NCBI GenBank assembly: GCA_037974665.1
Contig: CM075769.1
Location: forward strand, 23,958,139-24,022,138
DNA: 64,000 nt
Direction of reading: 5' to 3'
Source: Ehretia macrophylla
Lineage: Eukaryota; Streptophyta; Magnoliopsida; Boraginales; Ehretiaceae
The notes beneath the pieces were generated by a model. It was not told the origin of the DNA and made no database searches. It was given only the letters and a program-made list of their open reading frames with translations. Each line of letters opens with the position of its first letter. The stretch's first letter is position 1. This document shows positions 49,572 to 62,789 of the stretch, piece by piece. The position numbers and the translations under genes are program-made.

Positions 49572-51973
49572 TGTGAAACCCCATTTATCTGCTTTAACTT
49601 GATTTACGAGCTTTATCTCGTTTTGCGTGCATCTGACCTGTTTATGTGCTATAGGGCATAGAATGTTATAATTTTGATATCAATACTCCTAATACGTGCT
49701 AAATGTACATTCATAAAATTTTCATAAAAAACGAAGTCAGAAATTTTATCATCGATTTTCAGTAAATAGTGTTTTCGAAACACGTCCGCTAAAATTTTGA
49801 AAATTGTCTTTTTAACCCTTCTAGACCTAGACCACGGACTTTAATAGACCTGGGTTTAATGAAAACGGTTTTAAAATCGGCTTAAGAATTTATTAGGGTT
49901 TTTACACCGACTTTTGCAAAAATCGAGTTTTAAGCTGACTCGGGTGAAATTGTTTGATTGTAAAACATCTTGTCACCTAAAAATAATCTACTTGAGGTAT
50001 TTTGGGTATTGAATAAATGTTTTGAACTTTGGTGATCAAGAAAATGCATTTAAAGTCAAGAAAACACAAAAATACTAACTTAAACTACTTTGACTTTGCA
50101 ATTTTTTTATTTGACTAAGCTTTTAATTATATATTGTCATCAACACACACTCAACACAACACAAAACACACTCAAAAAACACATAGGAGGCTGAAAGGGA
50201 GAAGAGAGAAAAAGAAAGAAAAAAAACTCAAGCTTTTCAACCAATTTTTCAAAGAAAAACCTAGTTTTTATCCGTAGAACTTCGTGCCGACTTGGATTCC
50301 GCTTGTTGGGCACGAATTTCACGTATTCCTAGTCATATATCGCATCAAAGGTGAGAGAAAAATTCTGGATCTCAAAACTCAACTTTTGTGTTTTTGCGTA
50401 GAATTGAAAATCAAACTGTTAGAATTCTAATCTGATGTTAGATTATTGCTCCTTGCATGCTAGGGATCATTTAGCTGTAATACTATGAGTTTTTATCGGT
50501 TGTAGCATAATTTTTATTTTTCGGGTATTTAAATTTGATTAAATTGTTCAATGTTGAATAAATTGAGTGTGTTAATCAGAATCGATTGCCGTCGATTTCT
50601 AGATGTTTGATAATTACGTGGTAGCGCCGTTGTAATGCCGAATTTTCGATTATGATGTTTGGGTGAAAATCCAAAAAATTCAGCCTTGACACCTTAGGGT
50701 TTTAGGGTTATCGGGCATGATTTGGAGGTGTTATGGTGGTTTTCCAAGGGGGCTAATGTAGTTGGTTGAATGGGTGAGTGATAGAAACTGATTTGGAGTT
50801 GTTTGGATTAGTAGATGTAAGATATGATTATTTGAAGTTTAAGTTGTCTTTCTTTAAAATGTTAGATTGAGCCTTAGTTGATTGGGTGTGGGTTGAGTGA
50901 TTTAATTGTGAGTTGTTGATGGGTAAATTAGAGTTTGATTGTGTGTTTGATGCATGTTCGGTTAGATGGCCTACTTTGTCATCTAACTTAGTTATTTGTT
51001 GTCTAATTGATTATTGATGCTAGTATTGATGAGTAGATGATTATTGATTGATGATTGATTGATTATTGATGATTGTTATAGAGTCTTGGTATGTGTGTGC
51101 CACCTCTCGGGCAGCGTTAGGCTGTCGGGTTGAAAACGGCATGACTGCCAGAGACTACCCCCAGCTCGCATGACGAAGGTGTCATGGAGGGAGGGGCTAG
51201 TGAGGTACCTCGGGTGTGTGAGTAATGGGGAGTTACAAGAAGAATGGTTGAGATCGTGATGGTGTTTGGAGCTACACCATCTAAAGTATCCTTTATTGAA
51301 TGGTTATATAGTTATGTGATGATAGTATTATTTATGTTATTGTGTGTTTACTGACTCAAAGGATTATTCCAAGGAGTTTAGTAGACCTTGCTCGAGATCT
51401 ATCGGATCCTCACTGAGCTTATTTTATATAAGCTCACTCTCTATTATTGCATGCTTACAGGTGTACTTTCACAAGATTACGGGTACGTGCCTCCTGAAGA
51501 GGAGAATGTGGAAAACGTGCCTTACGTGGATAAGTCCTATGTTCCAGAGTCTTATCCGTGATGTCGAACATGTTTTATTATCTTGTAAATTAATTTAGTA
51601 GACTTTTATCGGCTTTGTAGTTTATATTGTATAAGATGTTGTTAAGTTAATGAATTAGTTGATGTTGTCTTAGTAGCCTTTCTTTTGTTTATGATTAGGT
51701 TGCTAGATTGGCTCAATATGTTTTTGTATTGTATATTAAGGTTTATGTATTATGTTGGAACGGAGGCGTATAACGAGGAATGATTATTGTATAATATAGT
51801 TATGATGCATGTTGTATTTATTGAAGAGTTACTTGTTGTATGGTTGTGGAGTTAATGTATGTTGTTCTATTGAGGTTGGTTTAGGACCTCGGTATCCTAT
51901 TTACTGTCGTTATACTGCCAAAATTCCGTTGCGTCCTAACTGATTATAGGAGGGGTCGAGTTGAGGCGTGACA
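49572..51973 (+). repeat. Element D 5' LTR
   Basis: TGTGAAACC...GGCGTGACA. The conserved short reading frame is at 51463-51561, just after a GCTTACAG tract. The block TACCCCCAGCTCGCATGACG near 51157 is shared with C. Confidence 0.95.
51463..51561 (+). other. Conserved short reading frame inside element D LTR (C/D family)
   Basis: 33 codons after a GCTTACAG tract, including DYGYVPPEEENV, VPYVDKSYV and ES.P before the stop. In C the same position (28203-28280 and 20869-20946, minus strand) reads DYGY.PQEA, NVPYVDESYVQES. It occupies the same LTR position as the acidic frame in A and G, although the sequence is different. No ATG at its start. Confidence 0.4.
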
Positions 51974-51979
51974 TTTAAG

Positions 51980-51991
51980 TGGTATCAGAGC
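51980..51991 (+). other. Primer-binding site, element D
   Basis: TGGTATCAGAGC, six bases after the LTR end. Confidence 0.92.
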
Positions 51992-52242
51992 TCATGTTAG
52001 TTGTTAGCCGGGGTATTCTCGGAATGTGGGTAATGGTCTTAGCATAAAAGTATGTATGAAAAGAAAGGAAAGTGAAAAATGTGTTAACATGATTAAGTGA
52101 TAAGTGATTATGTGATTAAAGTGCTTATGTGATTATGTGAACAATTTGTTTATGTGTTTTATATGAGTTTGTTGTTTAGGTGTTAATAATTGTTTATAAT
52201 CTGTTTACGTGCTATAACTGTGCTAACTCTTTGATTAGTAGA

Positions 52243-53500
52243 ATGGCCGGTCGACCGAGAACCAGAGGTAGGCCTGAGATGACTGATGAGACTCTGGGTA
52301 ACGCAGCACCGGACCGTGGTAGGGATGATGACCGATTAGGGGCAGCTATGGAGAGGATTGCATAATTAGTGGCTAGTCAGGCACAGTTATTAGCAGGGCA
52401 GGCTGCCCAAAATCAGGCTATGCAGGCTCAGCTACTGAATATTCAGGGTGGTAACCACGGGCGTGGTACCCTGAAGGAGTTTTTAGGATATCATCCACCG
52501 AGATTTCAGGGGGAGCCGGATGATAGGAAAGCGGAGGCATGGATTAGCAAGTTGGAGAAGATTTACGATCCACTTGGCTATACTGATGAGCAGAGGGTCT
52601 CTTTTGCCGTGTACTTGTTAGATGACGAGGCAGAGGAGTGGTGGCGCATGGTAAGGACTAGCTGGGCGGCACAGGGTATTCCTTATGTTTGGGGTACCTT
52701 TCTGATGGCTTTCCGGGCAAAGTATGTCCCGAGGATTGCTAGGGAACGGAGAGAGGCAGAGTTTCTAGCCTTGGTCCAGGGAGATGCTACAGTAGCTCAA
52801 TATGAGGCCACATTTACTCGATTGTCCCGGTATGCACCAGAGTATGTGGCAGACGAGGAGCGGAGGACTCGCAGATTTATTTGGGGTTGAGGCCCGAGAT
52901 TCAGGATGTGATGGCACTGAATCGGTATGATATTTTCATCGAGGCTTTTAAGGCAGCTTCCAGACTAGAGAAGAGAAAGGGGGACCAGCTTGTGTCTAGT
53001 CAGCCCAGTAAGAGGCTGTATCAGCCGCAATATCAGCAGGGCACGTATAGGCCTCCCGTACAGCAGGTTGGGTTCAGGCCACCAGTACAGCAGGGTTCTT
53101 TTAGGCCACAGGGTCAGCAGAGTTACTATCGGCCTCAGTTTCAGCAGGGGCCATATCAGGTTCAGACTCAGTATAGGCCAACCCAGTCACAGGGTCAGTT
53201 CAGGCCTAGTATGGTGAGACCTCAGCAGCAGGCTATTTCAACTGTTTCTTCAGCTTCTGGTTCTTCCAGGGGCAGTGTTAGTGCCACATCATCGCAGTGT
53301 AATTACTGCAAGCGCCCAGGGCATGTGGAGTCCGACTGCAGGGTAAAGGCAGGGATATGTTTGGGTTGTGGTAGCAGCCAGCATAGGGTGAAGGATTGCC
53401 CTAGATATTCGAGGGCTAAGGGTCGGGCAGCGACTCAGGGTTACCAGGGTAGACCTGCGGCTAGTACACCTCAGCAGCAGCAGCGGGTTCAGGCTCGGGC
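52243..53500 (+). pseudogene. Element D gag remnant
   Basis: Starts near the ATG at 52243 (MAGRPRTRGRPE). A capsid-type gag domain lies at about 52.48-53.0 kb (FQGEPDDRK, DDEAEEWW, YEATFTRLSRYAPE). A Gln/Pro/Arg/Tyr-rich repeat linker follows at about 53.0-53.23 kb, then two CCHC knuckles at about 53.30-53.40 kb. The linker has a (Y/F)RPxxQQG pattern repeated several times. Broken. Confidence 0.92.
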
Positions 53501-53504
53501 CTAC

Positions 53505-56500
53505 GCAGTTGACTTAGAGGAGATGCCTAAGGAGACTGCAGTTGTGGAAGGTAACTTCCTTATACTTGATCAACTTGTTAAAGTGTTGATTGATTCTGGT
53601 GCTACGCATTCTTTCATTACTCCTGCTTGTGTGCAACGTGTTAATTTGCAACCTGAAAGATTGCCTTATGTGGTTGAGATTAGTACATCTTTTACTGATA
53701 AGTATGTTACTGGCTTAGTATATAAGGATTGTATAATACATGTTAAGGGGCATAATTTTCCTTCGGACCTTATTTTATTTCCTATCCGGGGGTATGAAGT
53801 TATCTTGGGTATGGATTGGCTTTCTAAGTATGATGCCCAGTTGAACTGTAGAACCAAGGTAGTACAGTTTCATTTGCCAGATCAGCCAGTAGTTGAGGTA
53901 GTAGGGAACCGGGGTGCAAAGACGAGTTTTGTTATCTCAGCAACTAAAGCTGTTAAGTTGGTGAGTAAGGGGTGTTCGGGTTATCTGGCTTATCTGATCA
54001 ACAAGCCATCTGATAAGCTATAGCTAGAGGAAGTCCCTATTATTCGGGAATATCCCAATGTATTTCCCGAGGAGTTGCCAGGGTTAGCGCCAGAGAGAGA
54101 TATGGAGTTTATGATTAATCTTATTCTCGGTACTCAACCTATTTCTAAATCAGCGTACCGGATGGCACCAGCTGAGTTGAAGGAGTTGAAGACTCAATTG
54201 CAGGAGTTATTAGAGAAGGGATTCATTCAGCAGAGTTCTTCACCTTGGGGAGCTCCAATCTTATTTGTGAAGAAGAATGATGGTACCTTGAGATTGTGTA
54301 TTGATTACCGTGGTTTGAATCAGGTGACTATCAAGAACAAATATCCTTTGCCACTGATTGACGAGTTATTCGATCAACTTCAGGGAGCAAAGTCTATTCT
54401 AAATTTGATTTGAGGCAGGGGTATTATCAGCTTCGGATTCGTACGGAGGATGTTCCGAAGTCTGCCTTCAGGACTCGGTACGGGCATTATGAGTTCGTAG
54501 TTATGCCCTTTGGTTTAACTAATGCACCGGCAGCATTCATGGATCTTATGCATCGGGTTTTCCAGCCGTATTTAGACCAGTTCGTGGTAATCTTTATTGA
54601 TGATATCTTGGTCTATTCTAAATCTGAATCGGAGCACGAGCAACATCTACGGCTTGTCTTACAGAAGCTGCAGGAGCATCAGTTGTTTGCCAAGTTTAGC
54701 AAATGTGAATTTTGGCTGCAACGCATATCTTTTCTTGGCCATATTATTACACAGAGTGGTATCTCTGTAGATCCCACTAAGATTGAGGTGGTGATGTCTT
54801 GGAAACGGCCAGAGAATGTTTTTGAGGTCCGTAGCTTTCTTGGCTTGGCGGGTTATTATCGTAGGTTTGTCAAGGACTTTTCGAAGATTGCTGGGCCACT
54901 TTCTAAGTTGACTCAGAAGTGGACTATCTTTAATTGGGATGAGAAGTGTGAGAGTGGGTTTCAGGAGTTGAAAAAGAGGTTGACTACTGCTCCAGTACTT
55001 GCTCTACCAGAGGGGACCGATAATATGGTTGTTTACAGTGATGCATCCAAGGAGGGCTTGAGATGTGTTCTTATGCAGGATGGCCGAGTTATTGCCTATG
55101 CTTCCCGGAAGTTGAAGCCTTATGAGGTGAATTATCCGACTCATGATCTTGAGTTGGCAGCAGTTGTCTTCGCACTGAAGAAGTGGCGTCATTATTTGTG
55201 TGGCAGTAAGTTCGAGATTTTCACTGATCATAAGAGTCTGAAGTACTTGTTCTCACAGAAGGAGTTGAATATGCGCCAGCGGAGGTGGATCAAGCTTCTT
55301 GGAGATTATAATTGTTCTATCAATTATCTGCCTGGCAAGGCAAATGTTGTAGCAGATGCTCTTAGTCGGAAGGCGAGTATTTCTTGTTTAGCTGTCAAGA
55401 AATGGGAGGTTCTTGAGGAATTCACTTATTGGAGACTAGAGTTGACTCAGGTTGGGGTGATGTGTTCACATCTCCGTATTCAGCCTTTATTGTTGTCTCA
55501 GATCAGAGAAGCTCAGCAACTTGATGTTAAACTTCAGAAGATTAAGGGTCAGATCACGGATGATCAGTTTTACTTTAAACTGTATGAGGATGGTATTCTT
55601 CGGTTTCGGAACAAGGTTTGTGTTCCTGATGAACCGGGCTTGAGGCAAGGTATTCTGGAGGAAGCTTATAATTCTAAGTACACTATTCATCCCGGTGGAA
55701 CCAAAATGTATCAGGATTTGAAGCAACATTATTGGTGGAACAACATGAAGAGGGAGGTTGCTCAGTTCGTGTCTAGATGTTTGACTTGTCAGAGGGTAAA
55801 AACCGAGCATCAACGACCAGCAGGTTTGCTTCAGCCGTTAGCTATACCACAGTGGAAATGGGAGCACATTACGATGGACTTCGTCACTGGTTTGCCTAGA
55901 ACACCGAGGGGTAATGATGCAGTTTGGGTTGTCGTGGATCGTTTGACGAAGACAGCTTATTTTATTTCGATGAAGATGGGAGATGAGGTTACAAAGTTGA
56001 CGGATCTTTATTTGGATCAGATTGTTAGACTTCACGGGATTCCATCTAGTATTGTCTCAGATCGAGATCCTCGATTTACTTCTTGTTTGTGGGAGAAACT
56101 TCAGGAGACCTTGGGTACTCAGTTGAACTTTAGTACCGCGTATCATCCACAAACCGACGGTCAATCTGAGCGGACTATTCAGATTCTGGAGGATATGCTT
56201 AGGGCTTGTGTTCTGGACTTCGGGAAGAACTGGGAGAAACATCTACCACTTGCCGAGTTTGCCTATAACAATAGTTATCAAGCTACTATTGGGATGGCAC
56301 CTTTCGCAGCTCTTTACGGTCGTAACTGCCGTTCACCTTTATATTAGGACGAGGTAGGAGAGATGAAGACTATTGATCTGACTATCATGCCAGAGCTTCT
56401 TGAGAAGATCGAGAATGTTCAATTGATCAGGCAAAGAATGCTTACGGCGCAGAGTAGATTCAAGAGTTATGCTGATAAGCGTCGTCGGGATTTAGAGTTT

Positions 56501-56960
56501 GCAGTCAGAGATCGGGTTTTCATGAGATTGTCTCCTCGTAAGGGGTTTGTTCGTTATGGTAAAGGTGGAAAGCTGAGTCCGAGATTTGTTGGGCCGTTTG
56601 AGATTACCGGCAGGGTTGGTAAGTTGGCATATAGGTTGGCTTTACCGGAGAACTTCTCTAATGTCCACGATGTATTTCACGTGTCTAATTTGCGGAAATA
56701 TAATCCGGATCCTTCTCATATTCTTGAGCCAGAGCCGTTACAGCTTCGTGAGAATCTAACTTATGACGAGCGTTCGATTCGTATTCTTGATCAGATGGAA
56801 CGAGAGTTGAGGTCGAAGAAGATTCCGATGGTTAAGGTATTGTGGAAGCATCACGGCATTGAGGAAGCTACTTGGGAGAGACGGGATCAGATGCAGCAGC
56901 AGTACCCAGATTTGTTCAGTACATCAAGTAAGAATTTTGAGGGCGAAATTTCTTTAAGGG
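53505..56960 (+). pseudogene. Element D pol remnant (PR-RT-RNaseH-IN-chromodomain)
   Basis: Protease site LIDSGATHSFITP near 53.59 kb; RT at about 54.15-54.85 kb with [11 protein letters not shown]; RNase H at about 54.95-55.35 kb; integrase zinc-binding part at about 55.68-55.81 kb and core at about 55.86-56.28 kb; chromodomain at about 56.73-56.92 kb with VKVLWKHHG and EEATWE. Most of RT through integrase is long and readable. Overall broken at several places. Confidence 0.93.
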
Positions 56961-56967
56961 GGGAGAA
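56956..56967 (+). other. Polypurine tract, element D
   Basis: AAGGGGGGAGAA directly before the 3' LTR start. Confidence 0.88.
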
Positions 56968-59371
56968 TGTGAAACCCCACTTATCTGCTTTAACTTGATT
57001 TACGTACTTTGTCTCGTTTTGCATGCATTTGACCTGTTTATGTGCTATAGGGCCTAGAATGTTATAATTTTGATATCAATACTCCTAATACGTGCTAAAT
57101 GTATATTCATGAAATTTTCATAAAAAACGGAGTCAGAAATTTTATCGTCGATTTTCAGTGAATAGTGTTTTCGAAACACGTCCGCTAAAATTTTGAAAAT
57201 GGTCTTTTTAACCTTTCTAGACCTAGACCACGGACTTTAATAGACCTTTGTTTGATGAAAACGGTTTTAAAATCGGCTTAAGAATTTATTAGGGTTTTTA
57301 TACCGACTTCTGCGAAAATCGAGTTTTAAGCTGACTCGGGTGAAATTGTTTGATTGTAAAACTTCTTGTCACCTAAAAATAATCTACTTGAGCTATTTTG
57401 GGTGTTGAATAAATGTTTTGAACTTTGGTGATCAAGAAAATGCATTTAAAGTCAAGAAAACACAAAAATACTAACTTAAACTACTTTGACTTTGCATTTT
57501 TTTTATTTGACTAAGCTTTTAATTATATATTTTCATCAACACACACTCAACACAACACAAAACACACTCAAAAAAGACATAGGAGGCCGAGAGGGAGAAG
57601 AGAGAAAAAGAAAGAAAAAAAACTCAAACTTTTCAACCAATTTTTCAAAGAAAAACCTAGTTTTTATCCGTAGAACTTCGTGCCGACTTGGATTCCGCTT
57701 TTTGGGCACGCATTGCATGCATTCCTAGGCATATATCGCATCAAAGGTGAGAGAAAAATTCTGGATCTCAAAACTCAACTTTTGTGTTTTTGCGTAAAAT
57801 TGAAAATCGAACCGTTAGAATTCTAATCTGATATTAGATTATTGCTCCTTGCATGCTAGGGATCATTTAGCTGTAATACTACGAGTTTTTATCTGTTGTA
57901 GCATAATTTTTATTTTTCGGGTATTTAAATTTGATTAAATTGTTCAATGTTGATTAAATTGAGTTGTGTTGATCGGAATCGATTGCCGTCGATTTCTAAA
58001 TATTTGATAATTACGTGGTAGCGCCGTTGTAATGCCGAATTTTTGATTATGATGTTTGGGTGAAAATCCGGAAAATTCAGCCTTGACACCTTAGGGTTTT
58101 AGGGTTATCGGGCATGATTTGGAGGTGTTATGGTGGTTTTCCAAGGGGGCTAATGTAGTTGGTTGAATGGGTGAGTGATAGAAACTGTTTTGGGGTTGTT
58201 TGGATTAGTAGAATGTAAGATATGATTATTTGAAGTTTAGGTTGTCTTTCTTTATAATGTTAGATTGAGCCTTAATTGATTGGGTGTGGGTTGAGTGATT
58301 GAATTGTGAGTTGTTGATGGGTAAATTAGAGTTTGATTGTGTGTTTAATGCATGTTCGGTTAGAAGGCCTACTTTGTCATCTAACTTAGTTATTTGTTGT
58401 CTAATTGATTATTGATGCTAGTATTGATGAGTAGATGATTATTGATTGATGATTGATTGATTATTGATGATTGTTATGGAGTCTTGGTATGTGTGTGCTA
58501 CCTCTCAGGCAGCGTTGGGCTGTCGGGTTGAAAACGACATGACTACCAGAAACTACCCCCAGCTCGCATGACGGAGGTGTCATGGAAGGAGGGGCTAGTG
58601 AGGTATCTCGGGTGTGTGAGTAATGGGGAGTTACAAGAAGAATGGTTGAGATCGTGATGGTGTTTGGAGCTATACCAACTAGAGTATCCTTTATTGAATG
58701 GTTATATAGTTATGTGATGATAGTATTATTTATGTTATTGTGTGTTTACTGACTCAAAGGATTATTCCAAGGAGTTTAGTAGACGTTGCTCGAGATCTAT
58801 TGGATCCTCGCTGAGCTTATTTTATATAAGCTCACTCTCTATTATTGCATGCTTACAGGTGTACTTTCGCAAGATTATGGGTACGTGCCTCCTAAAGAGG
58901 AGAATGTGTAAAACATGCCTTACGTGGATGAGTCCTATGTTCCAGAGTCTTATCCGTGATCTCGAACATGTTTTATTATCTTGTAAATTAACTTAGTAGA
59001 CTTTTATCGGCTTTGTAGTTTATATTGTATAAGATGTTGTTAAGTTAATGAATTAGTTGATGTTGTCTTAGTAGCCTTTCTTTTGTTTATGATTAGGTTG
59101 CTAGATTGGCTCAATATGTTTTTGTATTGTGTATTAAGGTTTATGTATTATGTTGGAACGGAGGAGTATAACGAGGAATGATTATTGTATAATATAGTTA
59201 TGATGTATGTTGTATTTATTGAGGAGTTACTTGTTGTATGGTTGTGGAGTTAATGTATGTTGTTCTATTGAGATTGGTTTAGGACCTCAGTATCCTATTT
59301 ACTGTTGTTATACTGCCGAAATTCCGTTACGTCCTGACTGATTATAGGAGGGGTCGAGTTGGGGCGTGACA
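56968..59371 (+). repeat. Element D 3' LTR
   Basis: 2404 bp, direct copy of 49572-51973. Ends GGGGCGTGACA. ORFs of 60-84 aa in both LTR copies are LTR sequence, not genes. Confidence 0.95.
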
Positions 59372-59376
59372 AAAAG

Positions 59377-59646
59377 AGTTAGGATAGGCTTTGAATTTGG
59401 AAGGAAATGTATAATTGTTTGCTGTAAACTTTTGTTGAGAACCAAGGCTCGGATGACCTTGAAGAGTTTTAATGTTTGGACACGGTACTGGTCCATTTTA
59501 TATTATGTGTGCAGGTAAACTAATTGTCCTATAAATAGGGGAAACTCCGTCCGTTTTTCTTAATATTTGTACCCGGGTTTAGTATTGGGTTATGAATAAA
59601 TTGTTTAATAGAATTCCCGATCTTGCGAGGGATCGGGGTTTTTACA
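59377..59646 (+). repeat. Element E first LTR, terminal segment
   Basis: Resumes after D's aaaag duplication. Holds the hairpin variant AAGGCTCGGATGACCTTGA near 59444 and ends TTTTTACA. Its U5 end is clearly homologous to that of F (CCGTCCGTTTTTC, GAGGGATCGGGG). Confidence 0.85.
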
Positions 59647-59648
59647 AG

Positions 59649-59660
59649 TGGTATCAGAGC
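59649..59660 (+). other. Primer-binding site, element E, first interior
   Basis: TGGTATCAGAGC, two bases after the LTR end, with the same spacing as in F. Confidence 0.9.
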
Positions 59661-61083
59661 TTAGTTATCTCTTTGCCGGGACAGGGTCCTCGGTTTGTTG
59701 GGTAGCAACCCTTGAATGTGTGATTGTTAAGTGTGTCTTGAAAGTGTGTGCCTGTATGTGAGATTGTGTGTCTTGACTTGAATGTGTGCACCTATGTGAT
59801 ATAGTTACGTGTTATGTGCTAAATGTGTGCTAAGTGAAGTGAAGTCGCTAGTTGTGCATTGAATTGACCTCGTGAATTGTTATTTTCTTGAATTATTGCT
59901 TGTAATGTGTGAATTTGAATGTCTTGAATTGGTTGTGTTGTGATTTGAATTGGTTATGTTGTGATTCGTACTTGAATGACTTTGTCGATTAAACTGTTTT
60001 ATAAATTCTTTTATAAACATGCTTGCATAATAGTTTAAAGCATAAATGTATGTGCATGTGATATTCTAGCATTCATACATACCCCGTTGAAATGGTAAGA
60101 AATACTTCTTCCTTCCCCTGAACAGAGGTGATTAGTGGCAGGCCCTCCAAGTTATGTGGATTAGCGAGAATGAGAGGTATTTTATCATCCCTTTTATTTG
60201 GGAGTTGGTGTTTATGGTTGGAGCTCGGTTAATGGCACCCTTCTAAGGTCATCTTCTATGCTCAGTAAGTAAATGACTTCCTTTGGAATTCTACATGACT
60301 GTTATTTGGAGCATTTTCTTAGAATTTTCTTGTTAGGCATTCTTCGGGTATTTTCTTGTTGGCATTCCTTGGAAGGTTTGTTAATTGGGGTTCTATTCAA
60401 ACTTCTTGTATGGCATTCACATTAGCATTCTTCTGGGAAATTTTGTCAACATTCTCACACAGTAGTCTCATTTTGGATACTTGTTGGATTTCTATTGAAG
60501 ATGCTTATATGGGCTATTTCCTCAATATTTTATTTGGCATTCTCTTTGGCATTTTACTTGGTATTCGATAGCGGTGTTGTCTTCAAGATATACTTGAACT
60601 TGGCTATTCTATTGGCGTTCACTTAAGAACTTTTGTTATGTAAATATATTGGTGTACATGCTTGGACTTTTATTCGGGTACTTCTGGAGTTATTATTTAG
60701 AAAACTTCTCGAAAACTTCTTGGAGTATAATTGACCTGGTTTCTTGCTTGGAGTTTCTTGGGATGTATTTGGGTTCTTATTCAGGTTCTACTCCAAAGCA
60801 CTTATTTGGTGTTTTCTCGGCACTCCTAGTTGGGAATTCTTCTATGGTATTCATGACCAGCAGGGTTCTTATTCGGATTTCTAGATGATATCTTCATTTG
60901 AGCCTTTATTTGGTCTCTTTACTGGGGAGTTTTCATTGCAGTATTATTTGAATTTCTTATTTGGTTTCTTATTGGCATTCTTATACGATGTTCTTACTCA
61001 ACAACCGATGAAGAGTAATCAGAATAGGATTTCAGTTGTTGTAGAGTTCTTTTGGAAGAAGAATTGCGAGGATGCAATTGTTT
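59661..61083 (+). other. Element E first interior: non-coding, repeat-rich
   Basis: Homologous to 2569-3700 in F. About 60290-61010 is a T-rich field of degenerate repeats (TTATTTGGNATTCTT variants). The ORFs here are Leu/Phe/Ile-rich and unlike any retroelement protein. The last about 45 bp (AAGAAGAATTGCGAGGATGC) match the end of pol in A. Confidence 0.8.
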
Positions 61084-61096
61084 AAGGGGGGAAGGA
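61084..61096 (+). other. Polypurine tract, element E
   Basis: Purine run (AAGGGGGGAAGGA) before the second LTR's start TGAGATACC. Confidence 0.8.
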
Positions 61097-62775
61097 TGAG
61101 ATACCCCGAAACCATCATATAATTAATGATATCTGTTTGCATTTAAATGAGTTTTATTTTGAATGATAGTACAAACTTAAGTGATTAATTTAGCTAAGTT
61201 ATCCATTTTTGCACTGTTTTCATATTTCTTTTAAAATATTCAAATAATAGTTAAATTAACTATTTGAAATGAATATTAACTACTTTTATTATTTATAGTA
61301 ATTGGATTTATTTCCTTGCATATGTGGACTTTGTTTTCAACTAAATGGAAAAATAGCTCCGAGCCCGGAGTGAAATTTTAAACTATTTTACTTTTCAAAA
61401 ATTATATTTTTCTATTATTACTTATCATTTTTATAGTAATCATCCATCGCTCGTTCCTGCATAGCGCATTGGAAATGAAAGATATTGAATTGCTTTTAGT
61501 CCTCAGTGAATAGTATTTTAGCTTAGTTTTAGTTTGTTTTTAATTGAATTGGATTGTATTTATTCTTGCTTAGCCATTTTAATTGTCAATGCAAAGTATT
61601 TGACCATTTAAATAAGCCATTTGACCACCCAATGTCTATTGACCCTTTTACCCTTTTGTAGTCATCTTTTATAAACTAAACAAAAGCCAAAAAAATAAAA
61701 AAATAAAATAAAAAGATAGAAAAAGAAGCTAGAAGCCGTGAAGGCCAAAGAGGAAAAAAAACATATTTTCTTCTACAAACTTGCTTGGAAATGGATGAGG
61801 AGCACGGCTAGGGTTCTTACGGGTCTTCCACTTCAATCATTGTGAGGGATTTCACGTTTTTGTGCATTTTCCTGAAATTTGATTTATGTTTCAATTTCTT
61901 AAATTTGTTATATAATGCGTTTAAATGCCTATTATTACTTGAAATAGCTTCCTTTGAGTTCGTAGAGCATTGTTGATAGCTATTTAGAGATTTTTACGGT
62001 TAGAAATGCAAATTTAAATTGGGAAAGATAATGAATAGTGAAAATAAATAGTAAACCCTTGAATTTTTGGATTTTCTATCCGAATTGCATTTTCTTGATT
62101 GAGTTAGGTGCCTTTAGTGCTAAAAAGATTAAATGTGCAATAAAAATGGATTTCTCTTTAGTAAAATCAAGAAATTTGCATTGAAACGTAAAGGGGCCGT
62201 TTGACCATGTGTTGACCGTGTTCTATTTGAGTTGGGAGTTTGGCTTGTGAGTACGAGGAAGCACTTTTAACGCTAGTGTGGCATTGATTGGATGCCCGAT
62301 TAGCATAGTTGTAGTTCAAATGCATTAGGTGGACTTTCGGGCTCCAGTTGGAAAAGTAAGGTTTCGTGCCATAGAAACGTGACTTGTAGTGCCTAAGTGT
62401 AGGTAGTGAAGACGGTTTCCCAATCGTGTAGCTCATTTGCTCGTAATTGCCTTTGGAAGTTAGAGATTGAATGGTATAATTTGTAGTTTTTCTTGTTTCA
62501 ACTACTATTACTTGTTTAATTGTTGTTCTTTTTGCTATTAATGATTATAATGCTTGAATGTCAATTATTGCTACTAATCTACACTTTGGTGCCCTCGCTC
62601 GATTATTTTCATGTTTCTTGTCTTGCATTGCATAGTGTCAGGCGCACGAGTAATTGGCCTCTCTAGACAGTCTCAGGCTGCCAGGGTTGGGTAGCTCTAG
62701 CTCCGTGTCCTATTCCCATTCTCGCTAGGGATGCCGCCCTTGGAGATTTGGGTCATGAGAGATCGGAGTGTTACA
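61097..62775 (+). repeat. Element E second LTR (shortened)
   Basis: Matches 47304-48945 closely, then jumps from the middle of the LTR (GAGATTTGGGTC) to its last about 20 bp (GAGATCGGAGTGTTACA). About 0.85 kb is missing compared with the first LTR. The jump sits at a GGTC-like short match. Confidence 0.85.
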
Positions 62776-62777
62776 AG

Positions 62778-62789
62778 TGTTATCAGAGC
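62778..62789 (+). other. Primer-binding site variant, element E, second interior
   Basis: TGTTATCAGAGC, one base off the consensus, at the same distance from the LTR end as in the first interior. Confidence 0.8.

Larger units (their letters stand above)
49572..59371 (+). mobile_element. Element D: full-length Ty3/gypsy chromovirus, second family, moderately degraded
   Basis: 9800-bp plus-strand element in E's first LTR, flanked by aaaag (49567-49571 and 59372-59376). LTRs are 49572-51973 and 56968-59371 (2402 and 2404 bp) and differ by a few percent. The interior has a PBS, gag, protease, RT, RNase H, integrase, chromodomain and polypurine tract. Closest relative here is C. There are about five breaks in the coding region; otherwise the layout is complete. 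Age is probably one to two million years, older than A and better kept than C and G. Confidence 0.96.

Noticed and set aside
60356-61085. Hydrophobic ORFs of 66-79 aa that look like membrane proteins
   Set aside because: Leu/Phe/Ile-rich translation is the direct result of the T-rich degenerate repeat. The frames are not preserved in the second interior copy.
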